NCBI GenBank assembly: GCA_038049695.1
Contig: CP142452.1
Coordinates: 50,178,501-50,242,500 of the forward strand
From: Cinnamomum chago
Lineage: Eukaryota > Streptophyta > Magnoliopsida > Laurales > Lauraceae
Length of the DNA stretch: 64,000 nt
Direction of reading: 5' to 3'
In this document: in pieces, positions 21,872-31,996 of the stretch
How the letters are laid out: each line of letters starts with the position of its first letter
How positions within the stretch are numbered: the first letter of the stretch is position 1
The notes under the pieces: generated by a model
Told to the model about the DNA's origin: nothing
Database searches by the model: none
What the model saw: the letters and a program-made list of their open reading frames with translations, nothing else
Position numbers and translations under genes: made by a program

Positions 21872-23361
21872 TGTTAGTGCCACATTTTCATGTGCACTAT
21901 TTTTATTGTCAATTCCGTGCCAAAGAGTTCCGAAGACATTGTCTCTTAAGTACTTCAAAGAAGATTCAATTCAAGAGGACTATCAAAGCTTTTTGGAAAG
22001 GCCAGGATTCGTCAAAGATCAACATCAAGCCGTGCCAACCAAGATCAGGTAATTGGGACCGAATCCATGCCCCTAAGTCCACCTGTCCTAAGGCATCCAA
22101 CATGATCATAACACTAGGTCACATTGAGGCTTAGTAAACATGAGTATGTATTGAAACTTAACAATAAACAATGTTTTATATAAATTAATAAAGAAATGTA
22201 AAGTTGTCAAAACCGGTGTGCATTTGATTTCTTTAATAATTTTTCTACAAAAGTTCCATCATATTCATACTCATGATTCTTATAAGGCCTCACCAAAGCT
22301 TTGCTTATGTCAGGGTCTTTATCATATTTCAAACGTAGGAATAGTGTTCTTGTCAGGTGCACCCTACCATGTATTAAGTTACCGTTGGAACTATCCGTTG
22401 GATTTAATAGTGTTCCTGTCAGATGCACCCTACCATGTCTCAAGTTACTGTTGGAACTATCCGTTGGATTTAATAGTGTTCCTGTCAGATGCACCCTACC
22501 TTGTCTTAAGTTACCATTGAAACTATCCGTTGGATGTTTTCTATAAATGCCTGAAGCTCGTTTTCAACACAATTGAGTCCAATTTTGAAGAGCCTTTATT
22601 CCAAATTTTTGTAAATCTTTCTCAAGCTCTCAAAGCTTCTTCCAAACACACTTAGATCCTATATTGGCAAATCCAAGGGCTTACTTAACTCTAAGGAGTG
22701 TGCTTTGAGAAGCCAAATCTAGGGTATCCTAATCCTCAAAGGTATCCCTCATTTCTGCCCTAGAAATCAAACCTCTACAACTTGGTTATGCATCTCAAAG
22801 GAGTTTCATCATCAACACCAAGCTAGCTGGAAGAGGTAAAAAGCTTCAATCACGGTCAAAAGCTTCTTCGAACACTTTCGATCTTCATCAAAGGCAAGTG
22901 TTCGCCCTTCATTCAAATTTATATCTTTGTGACAGTGGATTGAATCTGTGTGTGTCAATCACTCTAAAAATTGTTTGTGGGGATTAGATCTGTGTGATCG
23001 AACCTCAGTAACAAAATTGAGTTAGAATTAGTACTTGTGTAGTTTGATTCTTTATAGTGGAACCAAGGGACTGTGTGACCCTTGAGAGTGGATGTAGGTT
23101 TGTGTGACTGAACCACTATAAATCTCTTGTGTCATTTTTATCTCTTGTGCTTATTATCTTGTTTCAAATTAGAGTTTCTCTGATTATTTAAGTACACACA
23201 CATTGAACTTATAATTCATACAAGTTATTTTGTTATGTGTGATTATTATTCCAAGTTGAGATAAAAAATTGGGCTAATAAGTTTAAGATTGGCATTAGAA
23301 TTCCTTTTGTCCTATTCACCCCCCCTCTAGGACTTATTCATTGAACCTAGTTGCACTTTCA
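21872..23361 (+). mobile_element. Solo LTR, Sirevirus-like copia family
   Basis: 1,490 bp from TGTTAGTGCC to GCACTTTCA with TSD TGGGG at 21867-21871 and 23362-23366, lying in the internal region of the Tat-like element. The end TATTCACCCCCCCTCTAGGA matches the style of the Sirevirus-like LTRs at 8121 and 46203. No internal domain is present, so it is the product of LTR-LTR recombination. Confidence 0.93.
22341..22548 (+). promoter_or_regulatory. Three 66-bp tandem repeats directly upstream of a TATA box
   Basis: Repeat units start at 22341, 22407 and 22473 (TGTTCCTGTCAGATGCACCC...). TATAAAT follows at 22542-22548. In this LTR the tandem array occupies the position where palindromes sit in the related LTR, suggesting an enhancer-type U3 array. 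The frames at 22207-22546 come from the repeats. Confidence 0.75.
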
Positions 23362-23911
23362 TGGGGCACCCAGGTTTCCACTTGCCTACAAAAATCAAAC
23401 GTAAAACAGGAACTGCAGCTGTGTCAATGTGGGCGAGCACGCGGGTGAGCAGGCTACTATAGTCCATCAGGCACCAAGGGATGTTGATCCAGGCGAGCAA
23501 AGAGGAAAAAGGAAAGGTTGTTTTGGGCGAGCAGACAGTGTCAGGCGCCCCTATATGCGCTGTTCCAACTGGTTCGGGCAAGCAGATCAGGCTAGGCGAG
23601 CAGATTTTTTTTTCTTTTTTTGGCGATCCCTGAGAGAGCCGCTAAGTTGGATATATAGGCTGCCTGTTTGAGAACAGTGCAGAGGCCAATCTTTTTGGCA
23701 ACCCGCGAGAGAGCCGCTAAGCTGGAGATAGACTGCCTGTTTAAGAACAATGCAGAGGTCAAGCTTTTTGGCGACCCCCAAGAGAGCCGCTAAGCTGGAT
23801 GTATAGGCTGCCTGTTTGAGAACAGTGCAGAGGCCAAGCTTTTTTGGCAACCCGCGAGAGAGCCGCTAAGCTGGAGATAGACTGCCTGTTTAAGAACAGT
23901 GCAGAGGCAGG
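23362..23911 (-). repeat. Non-coding DNA with a dimeric tandem repeat (Tat-like element)
   Basis: Units start at TGGC 23621, 23696, 23769, 23845 and 23921 (75, 73, 76, 76 bp). Units 1 and 3 share GGATRTATAGGCTGCC and units 2 and 4 share GGAGATAGACTGCC, so the true period is about a 150-bp dimer. The array borders the end of the gag remnant. 23362-23620 carries more GGGCGAGCA words. Confidence 0.75.
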
Positions 23912-25235
23912 TCAAGCTTTTGGCGATCCACGAGATGATTCACTTCGCTTGGACCTGTTGATTTCCTTTGCATTCATATATTTTTGAGCTTTTGCCAATA
24001 GTTCTGACATGCTCTTTGGTGGTCGCTTCGTTACTGAAAAGAGGAAACTGGATGAACGTAGGCCTCCCAGAAAGGCGGTCATGGTGACTTTGTCATTGGG
24101 CTCCTTGACTTGGAGGACCTCCTCGTTAAAACGAGTGAGGTAGCTCCTGAGGCTTTCATTTTTATCCTGCTTTATGCTGAGCAGGTGTGGCGGGCTTCTG
24201 GTGGCGGCGTCCTCCAATGAAGTGCGACACGAAGGACTTGCTTAGCTCTGCAAAGGTGGAGATAGAGGCTGGGGCTAGACTGGAGAACCATTGCCGTGTG
24301 GACCCCTTCAATGTGGTTGGGAATACTCTACACTTAATCTCATCGGAGATATTATGTAGTTGCATTAAGGTTTTGTAGGTTTCCAAGTGATCCAGTGGAT
24401 CCTTTGTCCCATCAGAGGTCTCCATGATTGGCATTTTGAACTTTTTAGGGAGTGGGTAGTTTACCACGGCGGGCTTGAATGGTGTGTCCGTTCGTTGTAC
24501 CAGGTAGTCAATTGTTTCTGGTACCTGTGCCTTTATGGCATTGAAGACATTGCCAATCTGATTTTGCATTTCCTTTATCTTCTCATCCCAACGATTGGGG
24601 GCTTCTCTGGACTGGCCTTGGAAATGACTCTCATCTTCCAGGCTATGGTTTTCACTTCCCCCCTCCTGGAAATAAGGATCTTCATCATTGGAGGCCGAGG
24701 GAGGAGGTGGAAGCCCGCCGCGACTCGACCCTCTAGGTGGGACTCCACCCGTGGGTGGAGGTACGTCGAGATGAGCGCGACCTTGGGGGTCGACCAGGAG
24801 TCTCTCATGCTGGGCGACACGGGGAGCTCCACCAGAGGCGCCCTGGGCGCCATGGGAATGGGCGCCCAGGTGTACTCCTCGACCCTGGGCGCCATGGGGA
24901 TGGGTGCCAAGGTGAGGATGTGGACGGGAGGCTCCCCGACCCCGGGCACCATGGGGTTGGGCGCCCGAGTGAGGTGCTCCTCTGCGTGGAGCAGTCCGAT
25001 GCCCTGGGCACGATACTTCTTGCGGTCCTGCACCAGCTAGTGCTCCTCTTTGCCCTGCCAACATGAGTTGCAATATCTGTTGGTTCTGGGTCACCAGCTG
25101 CTGCATGGTCTCCAGCATCTGTTGAGGAGAGGGAGCAGGAGCATTCGATGTAGGGTTAGTAGGTGGAGGATTACCCTCGCCCTCCCACGAGGGATTACCA
25201 TCTTGTCGCCTTGTTGACCTTGTGGTGATTATCAT
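23912..25235 (-). pseudogene. gag: Gag of the Tat/Retand-like element, frameshifted
   Basis: The ATG at 25235 (MIITTRSTRRQD) opens a frame to about 24190. It contains a QxLETMQQLVTQNQQ helix, then a GC-rich His/Gly/Pro low-complexity stretch (GAHSHGAQG-type words, encoded at 24690-25030), then the retrotransposon Gag core (DPLDHLETYKTLMQLH, FPTTLKGSTRQWFSSL, FAELSKSFVSHFIGGRRHQK). A 2-nt loss in a CA-rich stretch near 24190 shifts the frame, and Gag continues as LLSIKQDKNESLRSYLTRFN, VTMTAFLGGL to 23912. No zinc knuckle or pol follows. An upstream extension to 25403 would read through LTR and is not used. The plus-strand frame at 24387-25040 is its complement. Confidence 0.85.
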
Positions 25236-25260
25236 AGTTTGGAAAAAGGAAATTTTGTCA

Positions 25261-25279
25261 TTCCCCACAGACGGCGCCA
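25261..25279 (-). other. Primer-binding site of the Tat-like element
   Basis: The minus strand reads TGGCGCCGTCTGTGGGGAA, 3 bp from the LTR start at 25283. This PBS type is common in plant Tat-lineage gypsy elements. Confidence 0.85.
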
Positions 25280-27319
25280 AACTGATGATGCCAAAAAAGG
25301 GTTTTCGGGCACCACCGGTCAAGTGATGAGTAATTAATGAGAGAGTTAAGAGAGAGAGAGAGAGAGAATTTATAGTGGTTCGGTCAGTGTGACCTACGTC
25401 CACTTTAAACTGGTGATGATTTTACTTCTCCAACGTAGGGGTTACAAGTAAAAAGAATACAATGATAGTGTAAATGCGGATAAGAATTGCTCCTCCCTTC
25501 AGTGCTGGTGGGGCTCCTTATTTTATAGTCTTCCCCTAACAGATGGGGATGACTCTTCAGCAACGGACGCTCCATTCTGGCAGAGTCTTAGAACCGCCCC
25601 TGTGAGAACCCGACCCCTAATTTCCTGGATTAGTGTTGTTTTGTGGTGGATTAGTTTCTTTTAGTGGGTTTAGTATTTGTTGGGTTGAGTTTGAGAGCTA
25701 GAATGGTTTTCTCTAGTTTTGGGGAATTTTGAGGGCCTTTGTGATTAGTGGGACCCTTTGGGGGTTCTTTTAGTGACTTTGCGCGAGATTGGGAGATTAT
25801 TCGAAATTCCCGATAATTCTTGTTTTAGCCTCATTTGACTTATTTTGTTATTCTCTACAACTTTCGTGTTCACTCCGTGCCCATTCGAATTTCGAAAATC
25901 AGTTTTTCCAGCCCGGAGGGCAAAACAGTCTTTTCACACCAAATCTGGACCCAAATTTCGAGATCCCAGAACCATGCCAAAGTTATACTTTTTGAAAACT
26001 AGATTTTATGAGAAAAATTTTTCTCTTCTTCGTCGATCGCATCCGAGGCCCACAAATAGATGTTTTACCCTTGGCAAGCTTTGAGTGTAGTGGGGCCCAC
26101 ACCCACCCATTATATAAGTGACTCCACTCTCTCTTTCTCCCTCATTTTTCTCCATTCCATCGACTGAAACCTCCCAGCTACAGTGCCAGCAGCCCTTCTT
26201 CTCCATTTCTTCCATTTCTCTTACTCTTATGGAGCCTCCAAGCCACCAATCCGACGAGGAAACTCCGGCAACTTCCTCTCCTTCATCTCCTCTCTTGTTT
26301 GACGCCATTTTTGTGGGAAACCAAGGTGGGCAGCCCCTATTGCAAGCTTCTTCTTGTTGATTCATGACTCTAGAGGTAAAGACTCCTTCCCATTTCCCCT
26401 TTTTGTGCAATGGCTTCCCCTTAAGTTCTATTTCCTAGCTTGGTATGAGCCCATTCATTGTCTTCCTTTGTTTAACCCATTTTAGGGTTTGTTTTGGGGG
26501 TTTTTGTAGAGATTGTTGATCTTGAGCTTGAGAGGTGATTAGAGGCTTGATTTGCTAGCTTGGGACCCAAGGCAAGTGGATGAATGGATGGTTTGAATGT
26601 TATCAAAGTTTTATGAGAAAATCCTAAATTTTATTACTTGTCCTTGATCATTGGATACATGTTTTCACATGTGCTTCTTGCCATATATATATTGATTTCG
26701 AAATTGCATATCAATGGTTGTTTCTCTCTTGTTAATTTCTTGGAAAGATATGCTTTCAAATTGTCAAAGTTGCTCACATGGTCTTGAAATGAGTGGGGTT
26801 GGTTTCCCCACCCATGTTTATGTTTACTAGCTTGTATGGATTTGAAATAGAAGCTCATTTAAAGAGTTTGGCCAACTAATCTATTGTCTTGGAAATGGGA
26901 TCAATGGTTTTTAATTACCCCTTGATTATGGCAAATGGACCCTTGTATACAATGGGGATTCTTCCCTTTGGTTTGGTTTTAAGTGAGAAGAAAGGAGATG
27001 TTTAGTTTTACTTTTTCATTGGAGTTTTCATGAGGAATGTGGTTGGCTAAGTCATTAATGTTTTGTAAACATATTGGTTTAGCATGTATTGTCCTTTGGT
27101 TATATCCTAAATGAATGCTTGTGAAATGGTTTCCTTCCTTCTTGGTATGGATGGGATGTGGAGGAATGAAGTGATGAATGATCACAAGTTGGGTTTTTGG
27201 AGAAGTGTAAATAGTTGCATTGAAGGAGCTTTCAGCTCAGTTATGTGGCAAGGATTAAGTGGAAGTGAGGAGGATGGTTTTGAGGAGGAAAATGACTCAA
27301 ATATGAACACAGTGGGTGA

Positions 27320-27866
27320 TTCCCGCACTGGCGGTCAGCCTGCGGTCACCCGGCGGCTAGCCTCCTGGTGACTGGCAGCTAACCGCCAGGTAGCCGAAAG
27401 GTCACGGTTCCTTTTCCAGAGAACATCATTTTCCACCTGAAAACACGGTTAACTAGCGGCTAACCGCGGACCCCATCGGCGGCTAACCGCCAGCTAACTG
27501 CATTTGGCGGTCAGCTTTCCAGTAAGCTGCATTTCTGCAGCCCAGCCGCGGTCAGCCAGCGGCTAGCCGCCTGCCCCAGCGGCGGCTAACCGCCAGCTGA
27601 CCGCCAGGTAACCGAAATTCCCCAGATTTCGAAAAGGTCCCCGCTCGAACGAACTCTCCGGTTCGTTCGAGCGCTGAGCTTTGACGATCAAATGAGATTC
27701 ACTAGGCATTGTATGAGGCCATTCGAGAAAGAAACCATATCACAAGGATGTCATTCGAAGTTTTGAAAAGTGTAAAAGTGCATAAGGAGCCCGGAATGTC
27801 TTCAAACTCAAGGAGTACCAAGTCATATCAATAATCGACATACGGGACCCCTATTCACTTATATAG
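27320..27866 (+). promoter_or_regulatory. U3 inverted-repeat cluster and TATA box of the 4.2-kb LTR
   Basis: Repeated near-palindromes such as GGCGGCTAACCGCC (27478-27491) and GGCGGTCAGC variants run over 27320-27610. They are followed by a 13-bp-arm hairpin, CGCTCGAACGAAC...GTTCGTTCGAGCG (about 27651-27682). The likely TATA box TATATAG is at 27860-27866. The same order is found in the LTR at 36680-39852. Confidence 0.6.
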
Positions 27867-28659
27867 ATCTTGAAATCAATATTTTTCCCGAAATTGTTAT
27901 AGTTCATTGTTTCACCTCTTTTCCCGAGATTTGCATTACATGACTTGTTTTCCCGAAAGCATTGGAGTTACTCTAGTAACAGTTACTTGTCCCGAAGTGC
28001 ATTGCACCACATGATATGTCAGTGTGCCCTTGAGCACCCCCGTCTTGTCCGTTTGATTATGTATTTGTACTTGATTTACTTGCATATGTCTCGATTAAAT
28101 TTGACCTATGAGTCGGCACCACTAAGCTTGGATAACCTTGTTGGTCTGATCCACCGACTTGGAGATCCCCCTCTTGTCCCGCCAGCTGCAGCTTGGATCC
28201 CGCTACCCGGTTATTACCGTGGTCCCGTCCCGATACCCGGTTATTACCGTGGTCTTGTCCCGATACCGCAGATTGCTACTGTGGTCCCCGATGCCCGGCT
28301 CGCTACCGTGGTCATGTATAGTATATGTATATGCATTCATGAGATCCCCTGTTTCTCCTCACCTCGAGTGACTGAGATCAGGGCCTAGTATATGTATATG
28401 TATTTATGAGATCCCCTGTTTCTCCTCACCTCGAGTGACTGAGATCAGGGCCTAGTTAATGCTCTATCGCTTTAGTGATAGAGGACTTAGCTTCGTGTGG
28501 TTGCCATCTTGCCAGTTCCCGATTCCTTGGATACCCGACACGTTTTATATTGCTTACTTGCTTTCCGATAAATGATTCGTTTCCTTTATGAAAGTGTTAA
28601 TATTCTCCAATGTAAATTCAGTTATTATTATATTGCCTTCTGTTCTTTGTACCCGCACA

Positions 28660-29230
28660 TGTTTTAAATGGATGCCGGTTGGGCGAATACCCATGCTTTT
28701 ACATATGTTTCAAACGCTCGATGGTTTTACTAGATTTATGTGATTACACATGTTTTAAATGAATACCCGAATTGTTTAAATATCCATGCTTTGAAATATG
28801 TTTCAAATGACACTTGTTTGCCAGATCCCTACGTTTACACCTGTTTTAAATGATACCCGACTTGTTTAAATATCCATGCTTTGAAATACGTTTAAATGAA
28901 CATTAGCTTTGTCAGATTTCTTTGGTTACACCTGTTTAAATGAACACCCGGTTTGTTAAATATCCGTATTTCTACATAGGTTTCAAATGGACATTGGTTT
29001 TGCTAGACTGCTACGAATGCCTGGTTTGTTGTATACTTATGTTTTTACTTAAGTTTCAAATGAACGTTGTTTTGCCATACCACTAGATTTATTCATGTTT
29101 TAGGCGAACACCCGATTGTCAAATATCTATGATTATAGATGATGTAAACGAACGCATGTTTTATTAGATATTTATGTTTTACCCATGCTTGAAATGAATA
29201 CAGGTTTTCCCCGAGATTCCCGACTTTTGC
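28660..29230 (+). repeat. About 90-bp degenerate tandem repeats in the 4.2-kb LTR
   Basis: Recurring ATGTTTYAAATGAAYACCCG and TATCCATGCTTTGAAATA words, period about 90-120 bp. The minus-strand copy at 43930-44560 has three nearly identical 90/91-bp units starting at 44191, 44281 and 44372. Confidence 0.75.
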
Positions 29231-30545
29231 ACCCGTTTAATTATATGCAGCATTTGACCGAATAGCATGATTTATCATATGTTTTATTCTTCAGTATATT
29301 TGTTATCTTTTGATCCACCTGCCAGACCGTCGTGTCTGACCCACTACTTTTGGTACTCAGGTTCAGATTTCTTCGCCCCGAGTTGAGTGCTTTTGTTGGC
29401 TGTAGAGCCATGCTTTGCAGGTTAGTTTGTCAGCTATGTCATGTAGACATTGAGCTTGACATCGGAGCTACGTCACATTTGGGTAGTAGTTTATAGCTTA
29501 TTGTTGTATGGCTTTTATTAGCCGTTTTCTTGGGATTCTTAATTAATGTACATTGATAATTGTAACTTAAACATATTTGGGAATGTAATATCCTGTTACT
29601 GTCAGCTCTGTAATTTATTGTGATGGTTACTCCAGTCTGATATGATTCTCGATATAATAGCTATGTGCTAAAGGTTGAGTGCGACGCGGAATCCGATGGC
29701 CACGGACTTCGGGTCGCAACGCCACAAATGCTTCCGCAAAATATTCAGAATGTGTTGTCTTCACACATGCGGATCCTGGGAGAAGTAAAAATATATTTGA
29801 TGCTTAATCTCTTTCCCGCCCTCGAGGTTCTGGTTTGGGGGCGTGACAGCCCCCAACAGACGGGGTAGGTAGGATCTCCTCCGCAGGACTTGGTAAAAGC
29901 AGGTAGATGGAACGACGCGCTGACTTTGTCATTTAGTGGATCTGGACCTAGCCCTTAATGGGTGGATTTAGACCCGGGCTCATCACGGACTTGGGTCACT
30001 TAGACCTGACCCACCATCGTGGACTAAGTCATTTGGGCCTGACCCATCAGGCCCTATGAGAAGTCTTCTACTGTAGTTAGGATTCTTCAAGTGACATGAT
30101 GAGTGGACCCCTCCTTTGATTGATTTGCATATGGTTTGTGTGTGGGGTGGGTCCACGTGGTGAATTCTTCAATTTACTTCAATTCAGTCTTCAATTCAGC
30201 AATGCAGGGCCCAGGATAACTATGTGTGCTTGAAAGTGGGCTCCGTGACAGAGGTCTGCAATTCTCATTTTCTGCACATTCTAATTTAACACATTAAATA
30301 GTGAAGAGCCCATATTGAAGCGGGACCCATCCGGACTGAGTTCTACTCCAATTGGGACTCTTCGGAGAAAATTTGTAAAACAGTCTAAGTTAATGCAGAA
30401 AATGTATGAAAAGTATGAAAATTTAGATTCCTAGGTGAAAATGCATGAAATGATTAAATTAGATGAATAATGAGGCAAATCACCTAATTAAATCTCTAAT
30501 TCATCTTAATATGATGCGTAAATGTGCAAATTCATGAACTCAACA

Positions 30546-31996
30546 CACATGACTCATCCAGATTTTGACAAAACCAAATGACTTGATTGCCGGTCAAAAC
30601 GGATGTTCTAGCTTCGGGATGCCTACTTCAGTCCATAAATAGACTTCTGCAACTTGCAAACTCTTTGCTCTTGGTTTGTATAGCTACGAAACCGTCTGGC
30701 TGTACCATATAGATGTCTTCCTCAAGATGGTCGTTGAGAAACGCCGTCTTGACATCCATTTGCCAAATCTCGTAATCGAGATGAGCCGCAATGGAGAAGA
30801 GTATCCGGATGGACTTGAGCATGGCTACCGGCAAGAAGGTTTCCTCATAATCGATACCCTATTTCTGAGTATACCCTTTCGCAACAAGCCTGGCCTTAAA
30901 GGTCTCCCCTCTACCATCTGGTCCTCTTTTTCTCTTGTAGACCCACATGCACCCAATAGGTTTAATATTGGAAGGCAAGTCCATAAGTGTCCAGACCTGA
31001 TTAGAATACATAGACTCCATCTCAGATTTCATAGCATCATTCCAACGTCCCGAATCTATATCATTAATTGATTCATCATAGTTACAGGGATCCTGTTTCG
31101 GTTCTTCCAGGACTGCCTCGTAAGACTCCCCCAAGAACAAGAACCTGTCAGGGGGCTGACAATTCTCCCACTACAACGAGGCACTGGTGTAACTACTGGG
31201 TCCAGTATGGGCGGTTCTTCCTCAAGTTCGGTCATACTTGGATTTGGAATTGTTTGCTCTTGAATTCCTTCCAAGATCACCTTTTTTAAAGATTTCCGGT
31301 CCATCATATAATCTTCCTCCAGAAAAACCGCATTAGTGCTCACCAACACTTTATGCTCTCTGGGATTATAGAATAACCAACCTTTAGCTCCTTTAGGATA
31401 TCCTACAATCGTGCACACTTCCGACTTCGTTTCTAACTTAGCTGTCTTAACCTTTAGCACATGTGCCGGACAACCCCAAATGTGTAAATGTTGTAGACTA
31501 AGCTTTCGTCTGGACCATAACTCCTGGGGAGTCTTAGGTACAAACTTAGATGGTATGAGGTTTAGTATGTACATTGCAGTATCAAAGGCATATCCCCAAA
31601 AGGATATAGGTAATCCCGAGAAATTGAGAATAGACCTAATCATATCTAAAAGAGTCATGTTCCTTCTTTCTGCTACTCCATTCTGTTGAGACATATCAGG
31701 AGCAGACAACTGGGATAGAATCTCATTTTCTGACAAGTATCCCATAAAATCAGCAGAGAGATATTCCCCTCCTCGAACTGATCGAAGAGCTTTGATACTT
31801 TTACCTAATTGCTTTTCCGCTTCCGCTCAAAACTCTTTGAACTTTTCAAAAGCATCGGACTTACGGTGCATAAGGTATATGTATCCATATCTTGAGTAAT
31901 CATCTGAGAAAGTGATGAATTACTCATATCCTTCTCTGGCCCTGACATTAATGGGTCCACACACATCAGTATGCACTAATTCCAATAAATCTTTGG
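30546..31996 (-). pseudogene. pol: Copia integrase core and RT start (decayed)
   Basis: Reading leftwards from 31996: KDLLELVHTDVCGP (first Asp of the DDE core), FSDDYSRYGYIYL, QQNGVAERRNMTLLDM (catalytic Glu), FWGYAFDTAMYILNL, ELWSRRKLSLQHLHIWGCPAHV. Then the RT N-terminus WTLMDLPSNIKPIGCMWVYKRK, LVAKGYTQK, VKTAFLNDHLEEDIYMVQPDGF, and a shifted GLKQASRSWNIRF-like stretch up to about 30550. Broken by several stops (for example in the codons after REGYE and KEF) and at least two frameshifts. RT catalytic residues lie beyond the truncation. Not functional. Confidence 0.85.

Larger units (their letters stand above)
25601..29848 (+). mobile_element. Very long solo LTR (4,248 bp), Tekay-related
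   Basis: TGTGAGAACCCGACCCC...GGGGGCGTGACA with TSD GCCCC (25596-25600, 29849-29853) inside the 5' LTR of the Tat-like element. The ends resemble the Tekay LTRs of the right block (TGTAAGACCCCGACC...GGGGTCGCGACA), and 43283-50098 is another copy on the minus strand. Contents: palindrome/GC-rich cluster 27320-27680, TATATAG at 27860-27866, about 90-bp tandem repeats 28660-29230. No coding region. Confidence 0.93.
20514..30049 (-). mobile_element. Non-autonomous Tat/Retand-like gypsy retrotransposon
   Basis: LTRs 20514-21027 (514 bp) and 25283-25600 plus 29854-30049 (also 514 bp once the inner insertion is removed), TSD GGCCC on both sides. PBS at 25261-25279 reads TGGCGCCGTCTGTGGGGAA on the minus strand; a PPT-like TTGGGGGGCAAA lies just inside the left LTR. 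The only protein remnant is gag (23912-25235); no protease, RT or integrase sequence is present. Removing two solo LTRs (21872-23361 and 25601-29848) leaves about 3.8 kb. The LTR copies differ at many sites, so it is older than the Sirevirus-like element. Confidence 0.92.
25283..30049 (-). repeat. 5' LTR of the Tat-like element, split by a solo LTR
   Basis: LTR sequence is 25283-25600 plus 29854-30049 (514 bp in total, equal to the other LTR). The intact copy shows the uninterrupted site CCGCCCCCAACAG at 20825-20837. A TATA-like TATAAAAT on the minus strand lies at 25520-25527. Confidence 0.92.
1..30545 (-). mobile_element. Athila-like Ty3/gypsy retrotransposon, 5' part, heavily nested
   Basis: Assembled from 1-1190, 18318-20513 and 30055-30545; the rest are later insertions. 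Reading on the minus strand: 5' LTR (right end near 30545, left end near 19007), a primer-binding site resembling the 3' end of tRNA-Asp (18980-18997), a leader of about 1.5 kb, and the start of gag at 325, running off the left edge. The right LTR end abuts copia reverse-transcriptase sequence, so this element appears inserted in the copia element. Pol and the 3' LTR are outside the window, so its TSD cannot be checked. The Athila assignment rests on the PBS type and the gag motif TTQPSCI; a Tat-type relative is possible. Confidence 0.75.
19007..30545 (-). repeat. 5' LTR of the Athila-like element, split by insertion
   Basis: Real LTR sequence is 19007-20513 plus 30055-30545, about 2.0 kb. 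In sense direction it would start TGTTGAGTTC (30545) and end AAATTCACA (19007). The left boundary is inferred from the PBS and the right from the switch to copia RT sequence near 30546; each could be off by a few bases because no second LTR is in the window. The insertion 20514-30049 carries TSD GGCCC (20509-20513, 30050-30054). Confidence 0.65.

Noticed and set aside
22207-22546. Repetitive frames of 81-100 codons
   Set aside because: Translations of the 66-bp tandem repeat in a solo LTR; opposite strands equally open.
24387-25040. 217-codon plus-strand reading frame
   Set aside because: Complement of the Tat-like gag and its GC-rich repeat; no homology of its own.
26006-26410. 134-codon minus-strand frame and overlapping plus frame
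   Set aside because: Lies inside the 4.2-kb solo LTR, not kept in the other copy, no recognisable domain.
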